A stretch of DNA of 64,000 nt from Sphingomonadaceae bacterium (GCA_020850455.1 JADZEQ010000005.1:160873-224872); one strand, 5' to 3'. Shown: positions 50,299 to 58,822, numbered from the stretch's first letter. Translations and numbers: made by a program. Notes: generated from the letters alone by a model not told the origin.

Positions 50299-50444
50299 TG
50301 CGTCTGGGCACAATTCTCTATGCATTGTGGGCGACCGGCATCAGTGGCTGGTTCCTCTACGCCGCCATAGTCGGCACATCACCCTTTGCCACCACATCAC
50401 AAACATCACGCGGCGCGGGTATTTACGGCCCGACGCACAAATAA
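50295..50444 (+). CDS. 49-residue membrane peptide
   Basis: A 49-codon reading frame starts at ATG 50295 (GGGAGGGAA upstream) and overlaps the previous stop as ATGA. It encodes one membrane helix (LGTILYALWATGISGWFLYAAIVG) and a short Ser/Thr-rich polar tail ending GIYGPTHK. The frame, the overlap and the clear ribosome binding site make it a likely real gene. I know no family for it. It would be the only very small member of the cassette. Confidence 0.6.
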   Translation: MMRLGTILYALWATGISGWFLYAAIVGTSPFATTSQTSRGAGIYGPTHK

Positions 50445-50462
50445 TTTAAAGGAGGGAATATT

Positions 50463-50672
50463 ATGGCCAACTTACCCCAACTCATTCCCAGCCTGATCTA
50501 TGCCCTCGTCGGCATCGGCGTGCTGGCAGTAGGTTTCATCGTTTTTGACGCGCTGACGCCCGGCAAATTGTGGGAAGAAATCAAGGACAAGCAGAATCTG
50601 GCGGTCGCGCAATTTGCGGGATTATTTGCGCTGGGGCTTGCCATAATCGTCGCTGCCGCCATCCATGGATGA
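50463..50672 (+). CDS. DUF350 membrane protein
   Basis: The 69-residue protein has two membrane helices (about 8-30 and 46-67) separated by TPGKLWEEIKDKQN, a short polar loop with the DUF350 (YjfL-like) look. AAAGGAGGG precedes the ATG. DUF350 proteins often sit in operons with polyamine and glutathionylspermidine-type genes and membrane-stress genes; the function is unknown. Its stop overlaps the next gene by eight bases. Confidence 0.85.
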   Translation: MANLPQLIPSLIYALVGIGVLAVGFIVFDALTPGKLWEEIKDKQNLAVAQFAGLFALGLAIIVAAAIHG

Positions 50673-52200
50673 ACCACCAGCGGGCGAGCCGCCGCATCGC
50701 TCGCCGCTGGTCATCGCGCTATTGGCATCGGTTTTTGCGGTCGCCACCTGCGGTTTGGTCTATGAACTGCTGGCGAGCACGATTGCCAGCTATTTGCTGG
50801 GCGACAGCGTTACCCAATTTTCGACGGTAATCGGCACCTACCTCTTTGCCATGGGGATGGGCAGCTATGCCTCCCGCTGGGTGACAAAGGATGAACTGGC
50901 GCTGTTTGTCCGGGTCGAGTTGCTGATCGCGCTGCTCGGCGGCTGTTCGGCGGCGGCATTGTTCATCGCCTTTCCCTTTGTCGAAAGTTTCCGCATTCTC
51001 CTTTATGCGCTGGTCTTTGCGATCGGTGCCTTTGTCGGGCTCGAAATCCCGCTGTTGATGCGCATTTTGCGCGGGCGTTATTCGTTCAGCGATACCGTAT
51101 CCAACGTCCTGACCTTTGACTATGTCGGGGCGCTGGCGGCATCCTTGTTATTCCCCCTGGTGCTGGTGCCAATGATCGGGCTGGTGCGCACCGGCTTTCT
51201 GTTCGGGCTGATGAATGTTGGCGTTGCCATGTTGCTGCTGTGGGTATTGCCCGACCGGCGGGCGATGCGTGGGGACAAAATCGCATCTGTCCTGATTGCG
51301 GCGCTGCTCCTCGCCGGCATGATATATTCGGAAAAACTGCAGCGCTGGTCGGAAAATGCCGGCTATGGTGAGAATGTCATTTATGCGGTTTCCACCCCCT
51401 ATCAACGGCTGGCAATCACGCGCGGCGGCGGGGATTTGCGGCTATACCTCAACGGCAATCTGCAATTTTCTTCGCGCGATGAATATCGTTATCATGAGGC
51501 GTTGGTGCACCCGGCCATGGGTCGGGTTGCCAACCCGCGCCATATATTGATCCTGGGCGGCGGCGATGGGTTGGCGGCGCGCGAAATATTGCGCCACCCC
51601 GGCGTCCGCGATGTAACTTTGGTGGATCTTGACCCCGAAATGACGCGGATTTTTGGCCGCAGTGAGATGTTGACCCGACTCAACCATGGCTCGCTCAATG
51701 ACCCGCGTGTCCATGTCATCAACGCCGACGCTTTTGGCTGGGTGCGCGCCGCAAGGCGCCAATATGATGTGATTATCGTGGATTTTCCCGACCCGACCGA
51801 CTTTGCCATCGGCAAGCTCTATACCGACAGCTTTTATCGCGCCTTGGCCCATTTGGTCGCGCCGGGCGGGATGGTGAGCGTGCAGAGCACATCGCCGCTG
51901 GTCGCACCCGGTGCCTTTTGGACGGTGGCGACGACGATGGAAGCGGCAGGCTTCACCACCCGCAGCTACCACGCCTATGTGCCGAGCTTTGGCGAATGGG
52001 GCTATACGTTGGCGGCTTTGGGCCCCATCCCGCAACATGCGCGGATCATCGCGGGCAATCGTTTCGTCACAGCGGCAGAAGAACCCAATTTATTCGACTT
52101 CCCCCCCGATATGGCGCGCCGTCCGGTGGCGGTGAACCGGCTCGACAACCAGATTTTGGTGCGTTTGTTTGCGCGCGAATGGTCGGTTTATGAAAATTAG
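50665..52200 (+). CDS. Membrane-embedded spermidine-synthase-like aminopropyltransferase
   Basis: The 511-residue protein fuses seven or so membrane helices (residues about 12-225) to a class I methyltransferase-fold domain of the spermidine synthase family (about 245-511). The fold landmarks are YHEALVHPAM, ILILGGGDGLAAREI, TLVDLDPEM and VINADAFGWV, with VDFPDP in place of the usual VDSTDP around the catalytic Asp. It should use decarboxylated SAM, which fits the speD gene in the same cassette. Acceptor unknown; the membrane domain suggests a membrane or periplasmic acceptor. It starts inside the DUF350 gene and ends inside the FAD gene. Confidence 0.88.
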   Translation: MDEPPAGEPPHRSPLVIALLASVFAVATCGLVYELLASTIASYLLGDSVTQFSTVIGTYLFAMGMGSYASRWVTKDELALFVRVELLIALLGGCSAAALFIAFPFVESFRILLYALVFAIGAFVGLEIPLLMRILRGRYSFSDTVSNVLTFDYVGALAASLLFPLVLVPMIGLVRTGFLFGLMNVGVAMLLLWVLPDRRAMRGDKIASVLIAALLLAGMIYSEKLQRWSENAGYGENVIYAVSTPYQRLAITRGGGDLRLYLNGNLQFSSRDEYRYHEALVHPAMGRVANPRHILILGGGDGLAAREILRHPGVRDVTLVDLDPEMTRIFGRSEMLTRLNHGSLNDPRVHVINADAFGWVRAARRQYDVIIVDFPDPTDFAIGKLYTDSFYRALAHLVAPGGMVSVQSTSPLVAPGAFWTVATTMEAAGFTTRSYHAYVPSFGEWGYTLAALGPIPQHARIIAGNRFVTAAEEPNLFDFPPDMARRPVAVNRLDNQILVRLFAREWSVYEN

Positions 52201-53815
52201 CCGCCGTGCGGCGCTGGGCGCAGGGGCGCTCGGCGCGGGTGCATTGGGCCTTGGCGCTATCGGTTGGAGTTGGGGGGGCGCGCCCGCCATCTCCAGCGAA
52301 TTGGGCGGTGCAGATTTTGCGCGCGGTCATAGGCTGCGCGACGGCGGTTTCCCCGAACCATCGGTGACGGAGCGGCGCGATATCGTCATCGCGGGTGGCG
52401 GTATCGCTGGACTGGCGGCTGGCTGGCAATTGGCAGAGGCCGGGGTCAGCGACTTTGCGTTGCTGGAGCTAGAGGATGATGTCGGCGGTAATGCACGCGG
52501 CGGGCGCAACGCTATTTCCGCTTATCCGTTGGGTGCGCATTATCTGCCCGTCCAGAACCGGGAATCGCGTGCGATAATCCATCTGCTCGAAAAATTGGGC
52601 ATGGTGACGGGGCGTGATGAGGCAGGCCGCCCAATATATGACCCGCTGCAATTATGTGCCGACCTCGACGAACGGGTTTTATGGCAGGGCAAATGGCATG
52701 AGGGGCTGGTGCCATCGACCGGCCTCGCCGACGGTGACGTCGCGGACCTTACAGCCTTCAATGCCGCGATGACGCGATTTCAGGCGGCGGTTGGTGCAGA
52801 TGGCCGTCCCGCCTTTGCCCTGCCGATTGCCTATAGTTCGACCGATGATGCTTATCGCGCGCTCGACCGCGTCGATTTCGCAAGCTGGCTGCGGCAACAG
52901 GGTTGGTCGTCCCCCATCCTCTGGGGGCATATACGTTATGCTTGCCGCGATGATTATGGCTGCGAGCCGGAGCATGTTTCCGCTTGGGCGGGCATTCATT
53001 ATTTTGCCGGTCGACGCGGCTGGGCGGCGGATGGTGCGGGTGACGGGCTGTTGACTTGGCCGGAGGGGAATGCCCGGCTGGCCCGCATGATGGCGGCGCG
53101 CTTTGCCGACAATATCGCGCGCGGGCGCATCGTTTGGCGTGTAGCGCGCGATGGCACCGGTGTCGTCGTCGACAGTTTCGATGTCGCGCGCGGGGTGAGC
53201 GTTCGCACCCGAGCCCGGGCGGTCATTCTTGCCACACCGCATTTTCTGTCGGTGCGCATCGCCGGTGATCTGGTGCCGCAAGCAACCGGGTTCAGCTATG
53301 CGCCGTGGATCATCGCCAATGTCAGCCTGACCCGCCCCCCCGCCGGACCGGGCAGCCGGTTGGCGTGGGACAATGTCGCCTTTGTCGGCGAATCGCTGGG
53401 CTATGTCGTTGCCAATCACCAGACGCGTGCGCTCGGCCCGCTGGCCAGCGTCGTCACCTGGTATATGCCGCTATCCCGCATGGAACCGGCAGCCGCGCGG
53501 CGATTACTGCTCGAACGCGACGGGGCGGCGTGGCGCGATATGGTCGTTGCCGATCTGCTGCGATCCAACCCCGATTTGACTGGCGCGATTACCCATGTGG
53601 CGCTGTGGCGCTGGGGACATGCGATGATCCGCCCGACGCCGGGTTTCATCCATGCTATTGCGCCCGCTGCACGCGCCGCTGTCCACGCGCCGCTGTTTCT
53701 GGCGCATAGCGACCTTTCGGGGCTGTCGCTGTTTGAAGAAGCGCATTATCGCGGCACCGAAGCGGCAGAGGCCGCAATGCGCCACATCGGCCATGAGTTT
53801 GAAAGCATGTTATGA
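52190..53815 (+). CDS. Tat-signal FAD-dependent oxidoreductase
   Basis: The 541-residue protein begins MKISRRAALGAGALG, a twin-arginine export signal (SRRAALG), then an ADP-binding GGGIAGLAAG Rossmann motif (near 67-76), the flavin segment LLELEDDVGGNARGG and an amine-oxidase-like fold with RAVILATPHFL. It is probably an exported flavoprotein of the amine oxidase or phytoene-desaturase type. With speD and the aminopropyltransferase-like gene next to it, a polyamine-like substrate is a reasonable guess. The ATG at 52190 overlaps the previous gene by 11 bases; an upstream ATG is not favoured since the Tat motif fits this one. Confidence 0.85.
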   Translation: MKISRRAALGAGALGAGALGLGAIGWSWGGAPAISSELGGADFARGHRLRDGGFPEPSVTERRDIVIAGGGIAGLAAGWQLAEAGVSDFALLELEDDVGGNARGGRNAISAYPLGAHYLPVQNRESRAIIHLLEKLGMVTGRDEAGRPIYDPLQLCADLDERVLWQGKWHEGLVPSTGLADGDVADLTAFNAAMTRFQAAVGADGRPAFALPIAYSSTDDAYRALDRVDFASWLRQQGWSSPILWGHIRYACRDDYGCEPEHVSAWAGIHYFAGRRGWAADGAGDGLLTWPEGNARLARMMAARFADNIARGRIVWRVARDGTGVVVDSFDVARGVSVRTRARAVILATPHFLSVRIAGDLVPQATGFSYAPWIIANVSLTRPPAGPGSRLAWDNVAFVGESLGYVVANHQTRALGPLASVVTWYMPLSRMEPAAARRLLLERDGAAWRDMVVADLLRSNPDLTGAITHVALWRWGHAMIRPTPGFIHAIAPAARAAVHAPLFLAHSDLSGLSLFEEAHYRGTEAAEAAMRHIGHEFESML

Positions 53816-54192
53816 CAACGCCGTCCGCTCCCCCCTATGATGGTCGCCATTTGATCGCCGATTTGGATGGCTGTGCCGCACCGCTCGATGATCTGGCGTT
53901 GGTGGAGGCGGCGTTGCGTGCCGGGGTCGATGCTGCCGGCGCGAGCCTTCTTAAAATCACGCTCCATCATTTCGGCCCGGGGCAGGGGGTGACGGGTGTC
54001 GCCATCCTCGCCGAATCGCATATTTCGATACATAGCTGGCCCGAACATCAATATGCGGCGATCGATATTTTCCTGTGCGGCGCGCGGCATGATCTGGATG
54101 CCGCGCTGGGGGCTGTTGCGGCGATATTGTGTCCACAAAATATCCGCAAAGTGACGCATTTGCGCGGATATGGGATGGAATCTACCAGCTGA
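53812..54192 (+). CDS. speD: S-adenosylmethionine decarboxylase proenzyme
   Basis: SpeD is the pyruvoyl enzyme that makes decarboxylated SAM, the aminopropyl donor for polyamine synthesis. The 126-residue protein is the short prokaryotic form with ESHISIHSWPE, where the Ser is the self-cleavage residue that becomes pyruvoyl, and the YAAIDIFLCGA segment with the catalytic Cys. Its ATG overlaps the FAD gene's stop by four bases. As the last gene of the cassette it supplies the substrate of the aminopropyltransferase-like enzyme at 50665. Confidence 0.93.
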   Translation: MTTPSAPPYDGRHLIADLDGCAAPLDDLALVEAALRAGVDAAGASLLKITLHHFGPGQGVTGVAILAESHISIHSWPEHQYAAIDIFLCGARHDLDAALGAVAAILCPQNIRKVTHLRGYGMESTS

Positions 54193-54234
54193 AACCCGGC
54201 GGATAGGCGCTCCGCGACAAATTTGATTCAGATC

Positions 54235-54259
54235 ATTGCAATTGCGAACTACTAGCAAT
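54235..54259 (+). promoter_or_regulatory. Fur-box-like palindrome before the TonB receptor
   Basis: ATTGCGAACTACTAGCAAT at 54241-54259 is a 19-base imperfect palindrome (ATTGC/GCAAT arms), the length of a Fur box, and the shorter palindrome ATTGCAAT at 54235-54242 overlaps it. It lies about 45 bases before the TonB-dependent receptor. Its sequence does not strictly match the enterobacterial Fur consensus. Confidence 0.35.
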
Positions 54260-54302
54260 AAATGCCCGACCAGCAAATTGCTGCTGCATTTCTGGGGGTA
54301 TC

Positions 54303-56342
54303 ATGTCGCTGTTATCGCTTCGTTTTTCAACTGTCGCATCGGTCATTGCCTTGTCGGCGCTGTCGCCTGCCGGGGCGTGGGCACAATCTGCTGAACCCGC
54401 GGCGAGCGCGGAGGATGATGGCATCATCACTGTCTGGGGCACGCGGGTGGAGGCAGATAATCTGCTGCTCGAAGAAAGCGACATGGCAATCCGTCAAGCC
54501 GACCATCTGTCCGATCTGTTGCGACAGATTCCCGGCGTCGATGTTGGTGGCACCCATTCGCTCAACACGCGGATCAATTTTCGCGGGCTCGATGACCGCG
54601 ACCTCAATGTCTTTATCGATGGGGCGTTGCAGACCAACTACCTCTATCACCATATCGGCAATCTGCTGATAAATCCGGATATATTGGAATCGGCGGACAT
54701 CCAGCTTGGTACCAACAGCGTCACCCATGGCGGATTGGGCGGCGCCATTCGCTTTGAAACCAAGGATGCGGCGGACCTGTTGTTGCCCGGTCGGCATATT
54801 GGCGGGCGCATAGCGGGTGGCTGGAACAGCAATGCTTTGGCGTCCGGTTCGCTCACCCTCTATGGGCAAAGCGGCGATCTTGACCTCCTCGCTTATTACA
54901 ACCGCGTCGATCGCGGCAATTTTGAAGATGGCAGCGGTCGTCAGACGATCGGCAGTGATGGCATCACGCAAAATCTGCTGCTCAAGGGCGAATTTGCGAT
55001 CGCGAGCGGGCACAGCCTGCGCCTGTCCTATGACCGATATTGGGATGCGGGGGACTATACGCAGCGTCCGGATATGGGGGTGCTGACCAACACAGCGATT
55101 ACCGGCAATATCCTGATACCGACGGAATATCGGCGCGAAAGCATCAATGCCGGCTATCGCGGTAATTTTGGCGATGCGCTCGACCTGTCGCTGACCGTCT
55201 ATACCAATGACATGCGGCTCTATCGCGATGAATCCAACCCTGCCATTCCGCGCGGCATTCGCACCGATCGCCGGGTGGATGCCGATAATTGGGGCGTGAA
55301 TTTGCTCGCCCAGTCGCAATGGGACATGGGCGATGTTGGCCAGACATTCACTTGGGGCGGCGAATATTTCGACCAACGGCTCGATTATGTCCCTGACGTA
55401 AAAGGGAATGCGCCATCGCAGATACAGACATCCGAAAGCCTTGCGCTGTTTGTCGAGGATGCGCTGAGCTTTGGTGACGGGCTGCTTCAAATCCGGCCCG
55501 GGCTGCGCTATAATCATTATGCGCTCGATCTGCGCACCACCGGTACCGGTGGGTCGTGGGATGCGGTGACATGGGGGCTGGCCGGTGACCTTAACGCAGG
55601 CGGCGGGCTTCGACTATTTGCCAGCTACACAACGCTGTTTCGCGGGCCGGAACCGGCTGAGCCGTTTGGCGGCAATGCCGGGGTCAAGATAATCAACCCC
55701 AATTTGGAACCCGAACGCGGCAGCAATTTTGAATTTGGCGCGCGCTGGCAGGGCGAATTAGGGCCGGTAGAGACGGGTTTGACCGCACGTTATTTTCGCA
55801 CCCACATCACCAATTATATCGGTGAAGTGCCATCGGGAACCGGGCCGGGTGTGGTTTGGGATGCCAATATCGGCACCGCCAACATCGAAGGCTTTGAATT
55901 GGCGGCCAATTTGCGTGCTGGCAATTTTGACTTGCTCGCCGGTTTCTCTTCGGCCGTGCTCGACGCGTCGCGACTGACGGGGGCCGACCTTACCGAGAGT
56001 TTGCGGGAGATTGGCGACAAGTTGACCGCCGATGTTGCATGGCACAGCGACGATCGCCTGCTGCGCATTGGCGCAGATGTGCAGCATGTTTTTGCCAAGC
56101 CGACAGCCAGCGGCGATTTGAAGCCCGCCTATACCGTCGTCAACCTGTCGGGCCGGTGGGATGATGTGGCGGGGATTGCCGGACTGTCGCTGACGGCAGG
56201 CATCGATAATCTGTTCGATGTCACCTATACCAGCCATGCATCGCGCACTGGCTCAACCTTTCACCCGGTGTTTGGACCGCTCATCCTCAATGATGTGGAG
56301 CCGGGGCGTAACTTCAAAATTACCGCTGCGCTGCGCTTTTGA
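54303..56342 (+). CDS. TonB-dependent outer-membrane receptor
   Basis: The 679-residue protein has a signal peptide (about 1-28, ending AWAQS), a TonB-box-like ITVWGTRV segment (about 43-50), a plug domain (LSDLLRQIPGVDVGGTHSLNTRINFRG-type, with RDLNVFIDGAL), and a beta-barrel ending TAALRF with the terminal Phe. IDNLFDVTY near the end is a family landmark. It probably takes up an iron chelate or heme, as a PepSY membrane gene follows and a Fur-like box precedes, but the substrate is unknown. GGGGG precedes the ATG. Confidence 0.93.
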   Translation: MSLLSLRFSTVASVIALSALSPAGAWAQSAEPAASAEDDGIITVWGTRVEADNLLLEESDMAIRQADHLSDLLRQIPGVDVGGTHSLNTRINFRGLDDRDLNVFIDGALQTNYLYHHIGNLLINPDILESADIQLGTNSVTHGGLGGAIRFETKDAADLLLPGRHIGGRIAGGWNSNALASGSLTLYGQSGDLDLLAYYNRVDRGNFEDGSGRQTIGSDGITQNLLLKGEFAIASGHSLRLSYDRYWDAGDYTQRPDMGVLTNTAITGNILIPTEYRRESINAGYRGNFGDALDLSLTVYTNDMRLYRDESNPAIPRGIRTDRRVDADNWGVNLLAQSQWDMGDVGQTFTWGGEYFDQRLDYVPDVKGNAPSQIQTSESLALFVEDALSFGDGLLQIRPGLRYNHYALDLRTTGTGGSWDAVTWGLAGDLNAGGGLRLFASYTTLFRGPEPAEPFGGNAGVKIINPNLEPERGSNFEFGARWQGELGPVETGLTARYFRTHITNYIGEVPSGTGPGVVWDANIGTANIEGFELAANLRAGNFDLLAGFSSAVLDASRLTGADLTESLREIGDKLTADVAWHSDDRLLRIGADVQHVFAKPTASGDLKPAYTVVNLSGRWDDVAGIAGLSLTAGIDNLFDVTYTSHASRTGSTFHPVFGPLILNDVEPGRNFKITAALRF

Positions 56343-56380
56343 TAGCCGTAGTTCCAGCGGTGGCCGGTAACAAACCCTAT

Positions 56381-57526
56381 ATGTCGCCCAAGGCGCGGGT
56401 GCGTTTTTGGTGGTTGTTTGTGCATCGCTGGCTGGGGCTGGCGCTGCTGGTGCCCATGGCCATGCTCGGCGTTACGGGCTCAGCCTTGGTGTGGCCGGAT
56501 AAGACAGAGCTATTGCTGAACCCGCAGCGCGCGGTGGCGGCGCATGCTGACCCTGCACGGATAGAAGCGCGACATATTGCCACGGCGCGCGCGGGGTTGG
56601 CCACTTATGGGCCGGTGACCGCAGCATTAATTGGGGAGCCCGGCTTTCCGCTAATGCTCGGCACTGCACCCGTTGCCCCGCCGCACATGGGCCTCGGCCC
56701 GCCGACGCGCATGACCACTTATGTTGACCCTTTGTCGGGGCAATTGATCGATACCAAGCGCAGCACCGGCGACTTCATCTGGTATATGCACGCCATCCAC
56801 GGGCATTTGTTATTGCGCGGCGTGGGGCGGCCGGTGGTTGGGGTGATGGGCATATTCCTCCTCCTTTCCGCCATCACAGGGATTGTCATCTGGTGGCCGG
56901 GACGTGGTAGGATATTGTCGGCGCTTCGCTGGAGACGGCGCGAGGGGAAGTTGCTCAACATTCACCGCCAGTCGGGCGTTTTATTGTCGTTGGTACTGAT
57001 TGTGGAAGCAATCAGCGGCCTGTGGATTTCCTTCCCCGGCTTTTTCGCGATGATCGTCGATCCGGGCGCGGCGCATGTAGCGGGCGGGCATGGCGGCGAA
57101 GCGCGCGGCCCGCGCAGTCCCGGCAATCCGCGGCCGCCGTCGCCACCGCCAACCATCGCCGATCAGAAATGGGTTGATGTATTGGCACAGGCGCAGGCGG
57201 CCTATCCCGGCCGCCCGACATCGATCGCCGTACCGAAATCTGCGGGCGGCGCGTGGGAGGTGGGGGTGAACGGCGCACGTGGACCCGCGACACTACGCAT
57301 CCCCGACACGGGGCCGGTTGCGATTGAAGTCGCGGCCGATGGCGCCACCCGTGCCAGCCGGTGGGAAGCCGCGATGACCGACGTGCATGCCGCAACGATC
57401 GGCGGTCCCATCTGGCAATGGCTCAGCTTCCTGAGCGGCATTGCGCTGACGTTTTTGAGCCTGAGCGGGCTCTATATCTGGGGCAAGCGGCGGATTTTGC
57501 GTGGGCGGCGGGGTGTCGCGCCCTAA
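56381..57526 (+). CDS. PepSY-associated membrane protein
   Basis: The 381-residue protein has an N-terminal helix behind RFWWLFVHRWLGLALLV, two PepSY-like extracytoplasmic regions, the WYMHAIHGHLLLR and INIHRQSGVLL-type histidine segments and further helices near 175, 225 and 355. Such proteins often sit beside TonB receptors and are thought to be membrane reductases for ferric siderophores. ATG at 56381 is chosen for the family start; an in-frame TTG overlapping the receptor stop at 56339 would add 14 residues. It converges on the asparaginase-like gene with a four-base overlap. Confidence 0.88.
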   Translation: MSPKARVRFWWLFVHRWLGLALLVPMAMLGVTGSALVWPDKTELLLNPQRAVAAHADPARIEARHIATARAGLATYGPVTAALIGEPGFPLMLGTAPVAPPHMGLGPPTRMTTYVDPLSGQLIDTKRSTGDFIWYMHAIHGHLLLRGVGRPVVGVMGIFLLLSAITGIVIWWPGRGRILSALRWRRREGKLLNIHRQSGVLLSLVLIVEAISGLWISFPGFFAMIVDPGAAHVAGGHGGEARGPRSPGNPRPPSPPPTIADQKWVDVLAQAQAAYPGRPTSIAVPKSAGGAWEVGVNGARGPATLRIPDTGPVAIEVAADGATRASRWEAAMTDVHAATIGGPIWQWLSFLSGIALTFLSLSGLYIWGKRRILRGRRGVAP

Positions 57527-58026
57527 TCCTCCACAAAACGGCCGGCGGCACGGTCTTTGGTGACATGCGCAGCGTCAAAAACACGCCCGTTCATGGCGAC
57601 AAAAACCCCGTCGGACAGCAATTGCACCGCGGCAAAGGCAAAGCCGACGTTGAACACCGAATCGCTGCTGCGCAGCGACGCAGGTTGCATTGCGCCGGTC
57701 AGCACAATCACCTTGCCCTTGATGTCGGTCAATGACCGCGCGGTTACCGCCATCGTATCGGTGCCGTGGGTGATGAGTATGTGTCGGGCCGGACTGGCGA
57801 TGACGGCGGTGCGGATGGCGGCACGGTCATCATCGGTCAGTTCCAGACTGTCCTTGCGCATCAGGGCGGTTACCTCGACCTGTTGCGTGACGTTGGCTTC
57901 GCGCAAAATGGGGTGGAGCGCGGTATCACCCACCTGAAATTCGCTCAGCGCATCGAAATATATTTTATCGATGGTGCCGCCGGTGGTGAAACAGTGGATG
58001 GCAGGGGATGTTTGCGTCATAGCCAT
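57523..58026 (-). CDS. Short asparaginase-domain protein
   Basis: The 167-residue protein resembles the N-terminal domain of type I/II L-asparaginase: CFTTGGTIDKIYF with the catalytic Thr motif, ILITHGTDTMAVTARSL (the HGTDT motif) and VIVLTGAMQPAS. The C-terminal domain that completes the active site in full-size enzymes (about 320 residues) is absent. Short versions like this occur in many bacteria and may be complete proteins with another amidohydrolase role. An alternative ATG lies two codons on. Divergent from moaD with a 53-base gap. Confidence 0.85.
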   Translation of the reverse strand: MAMTQTSPAIHCFTTGGTIDKIYFDALSEFQVGDTALHPILREANVTQQVEVTALMRKDSLELTDDDRAAIRTAVIASPARHILITHGTDTMAVTARSLTDIKGKVIVLTGAMQPASLRSSDSVFNVGFAFAAVQLLSDGVFVAMNGRVFDAAHVTKDRAAGRFVED

Positions 58027-58079
58027 GCTATAGCGGGGCGGCGCGCATTTTTGGATAGGAAAGACGGAATAAGACTTCG

Positions 58080-58328
58080 ATGGCGGTGTATATTATCGAT
58101 ATGTGCGGACGGCTCGCCGATGCGGCGGGGCAGGAACTGCGGCTGGAATTGGCAGAGGAGCCGATCAGCATCGCCGCGTTGCGCGATGCGGCCCGCGCAA
58201 TCGCACCGGGGCAGGGGGTGCATTGGGAACGGGTACGCGGCTGTATTGATGCGGAAATTGTGGCCGATGATGCACAGGCATATGCGCATCAAACCATCGC
58301 GCTACTGCCGCCGGTGTCGGGCGGATGA
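58080..58328 (+). CDS. moaD: Molybdopterin synthase sulfur carrier subunit
   Basis: MoaD is the ubiquitin-like small subunit that carries sulfur as a C-terminal thiocarboxylate. The 82-residue protein ends in VSGG, the double glycine needed for activation, and has the RLADAAGQELRLELAEE-type N-terminal half of the family. The next gene, moaE, overlaps its stop as ATGA, so the two subunits are translated together. Confidence 0.93.
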   Translation: MAVYIIDMCGRLADAAGQELRLELAEEPISIAALRDAARAIAPGQGVHWERVRGCIDAEIVADDAQAYAHQTIALLPPVSGG

Positions 58329-58822
58329 CCGTTCGCGTCACCCTGTCGGATGCGCCCTTTGACCCCTATGCGCTGCTTGCCCAATTTGCGCGCGATGCGG
58401 GTGGTGACATTGGCGCGATAGCGAGCTTCGTCGGGCAAACCCGCGCGACCAGTGCGGATGGCGCGGCGATCAGCGCGATGGAGTTAACTTCCTATCGCTC
58501 GCTCACGCTGCGTTCGATGGAGGATATTGCAGCAGCGGCCGCCACCCGATTTGGCTTGACGCACCTACTTCTCCTCCACAGGGTCGGGCGGATGGTGCCG
58601 GGGGAACCGGTGGTGCTGGTCGCTGTCGCGGCGTCGCACCGCCGCAATGCTTTGCAAGCGGTTGATTATGCGATGGACCGGCTAAAGAGTGAGGCGGTTT
58701 TCTGGAAAGCGGAGATGGGGGATTTTGGCCGCCGCTGGATTGAACCGAGCGATGGCGATGCCGCCGACCTTGCCCGCTGGAACATTGGCCAGGAGGAGCA
58801 TGACAATAATGGCCGGAATTGA
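58325..58822 (+). CDS. moaE: Molybdopterin synthase catalytic subunit
   Basis: MoaE inserts two sulfurs from MoaD into precursor Z to make molybdopterin. The 165-residue protein has the family segments GAIASFVGQTRA, LTSYRSL, LLHRVGRMVPGEPVVLVAVAASHRRNALQAVDYAMDRLKSEAVFWKAE and a matching C-terminus. It overlaps moaD by four bases, and the moaB start lies inside its 3' end. Confidence 0.95.
   Translation: MTVRVTLSDAPFDPYALLAQFARDAGGDIGAIASFVGQTRATSADGAAISAMELTSYRSLTLRSMEDIAAAAATRFGLTHLLLLHRVGRMVPGEPVVLVAVAASHRRNALQAVDYAMDRLKSEAVFWKAEMGDFGRRWIEPSDGDAADLARWNIGQEEHDNNGRN

Noticed and set aside
54327-55517. 396-codon minus-strand frame across the TonB receptor
   Set aside because: The receptor frame carries clear plug and barrel motifs; the opposite frame shows none.
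57523-58026. Asparaginase pseudogene
   Set aside because: The short frame has intact motifs, normal codon use and no nearby remnant of the missing domain, so a real short protein is likelier.
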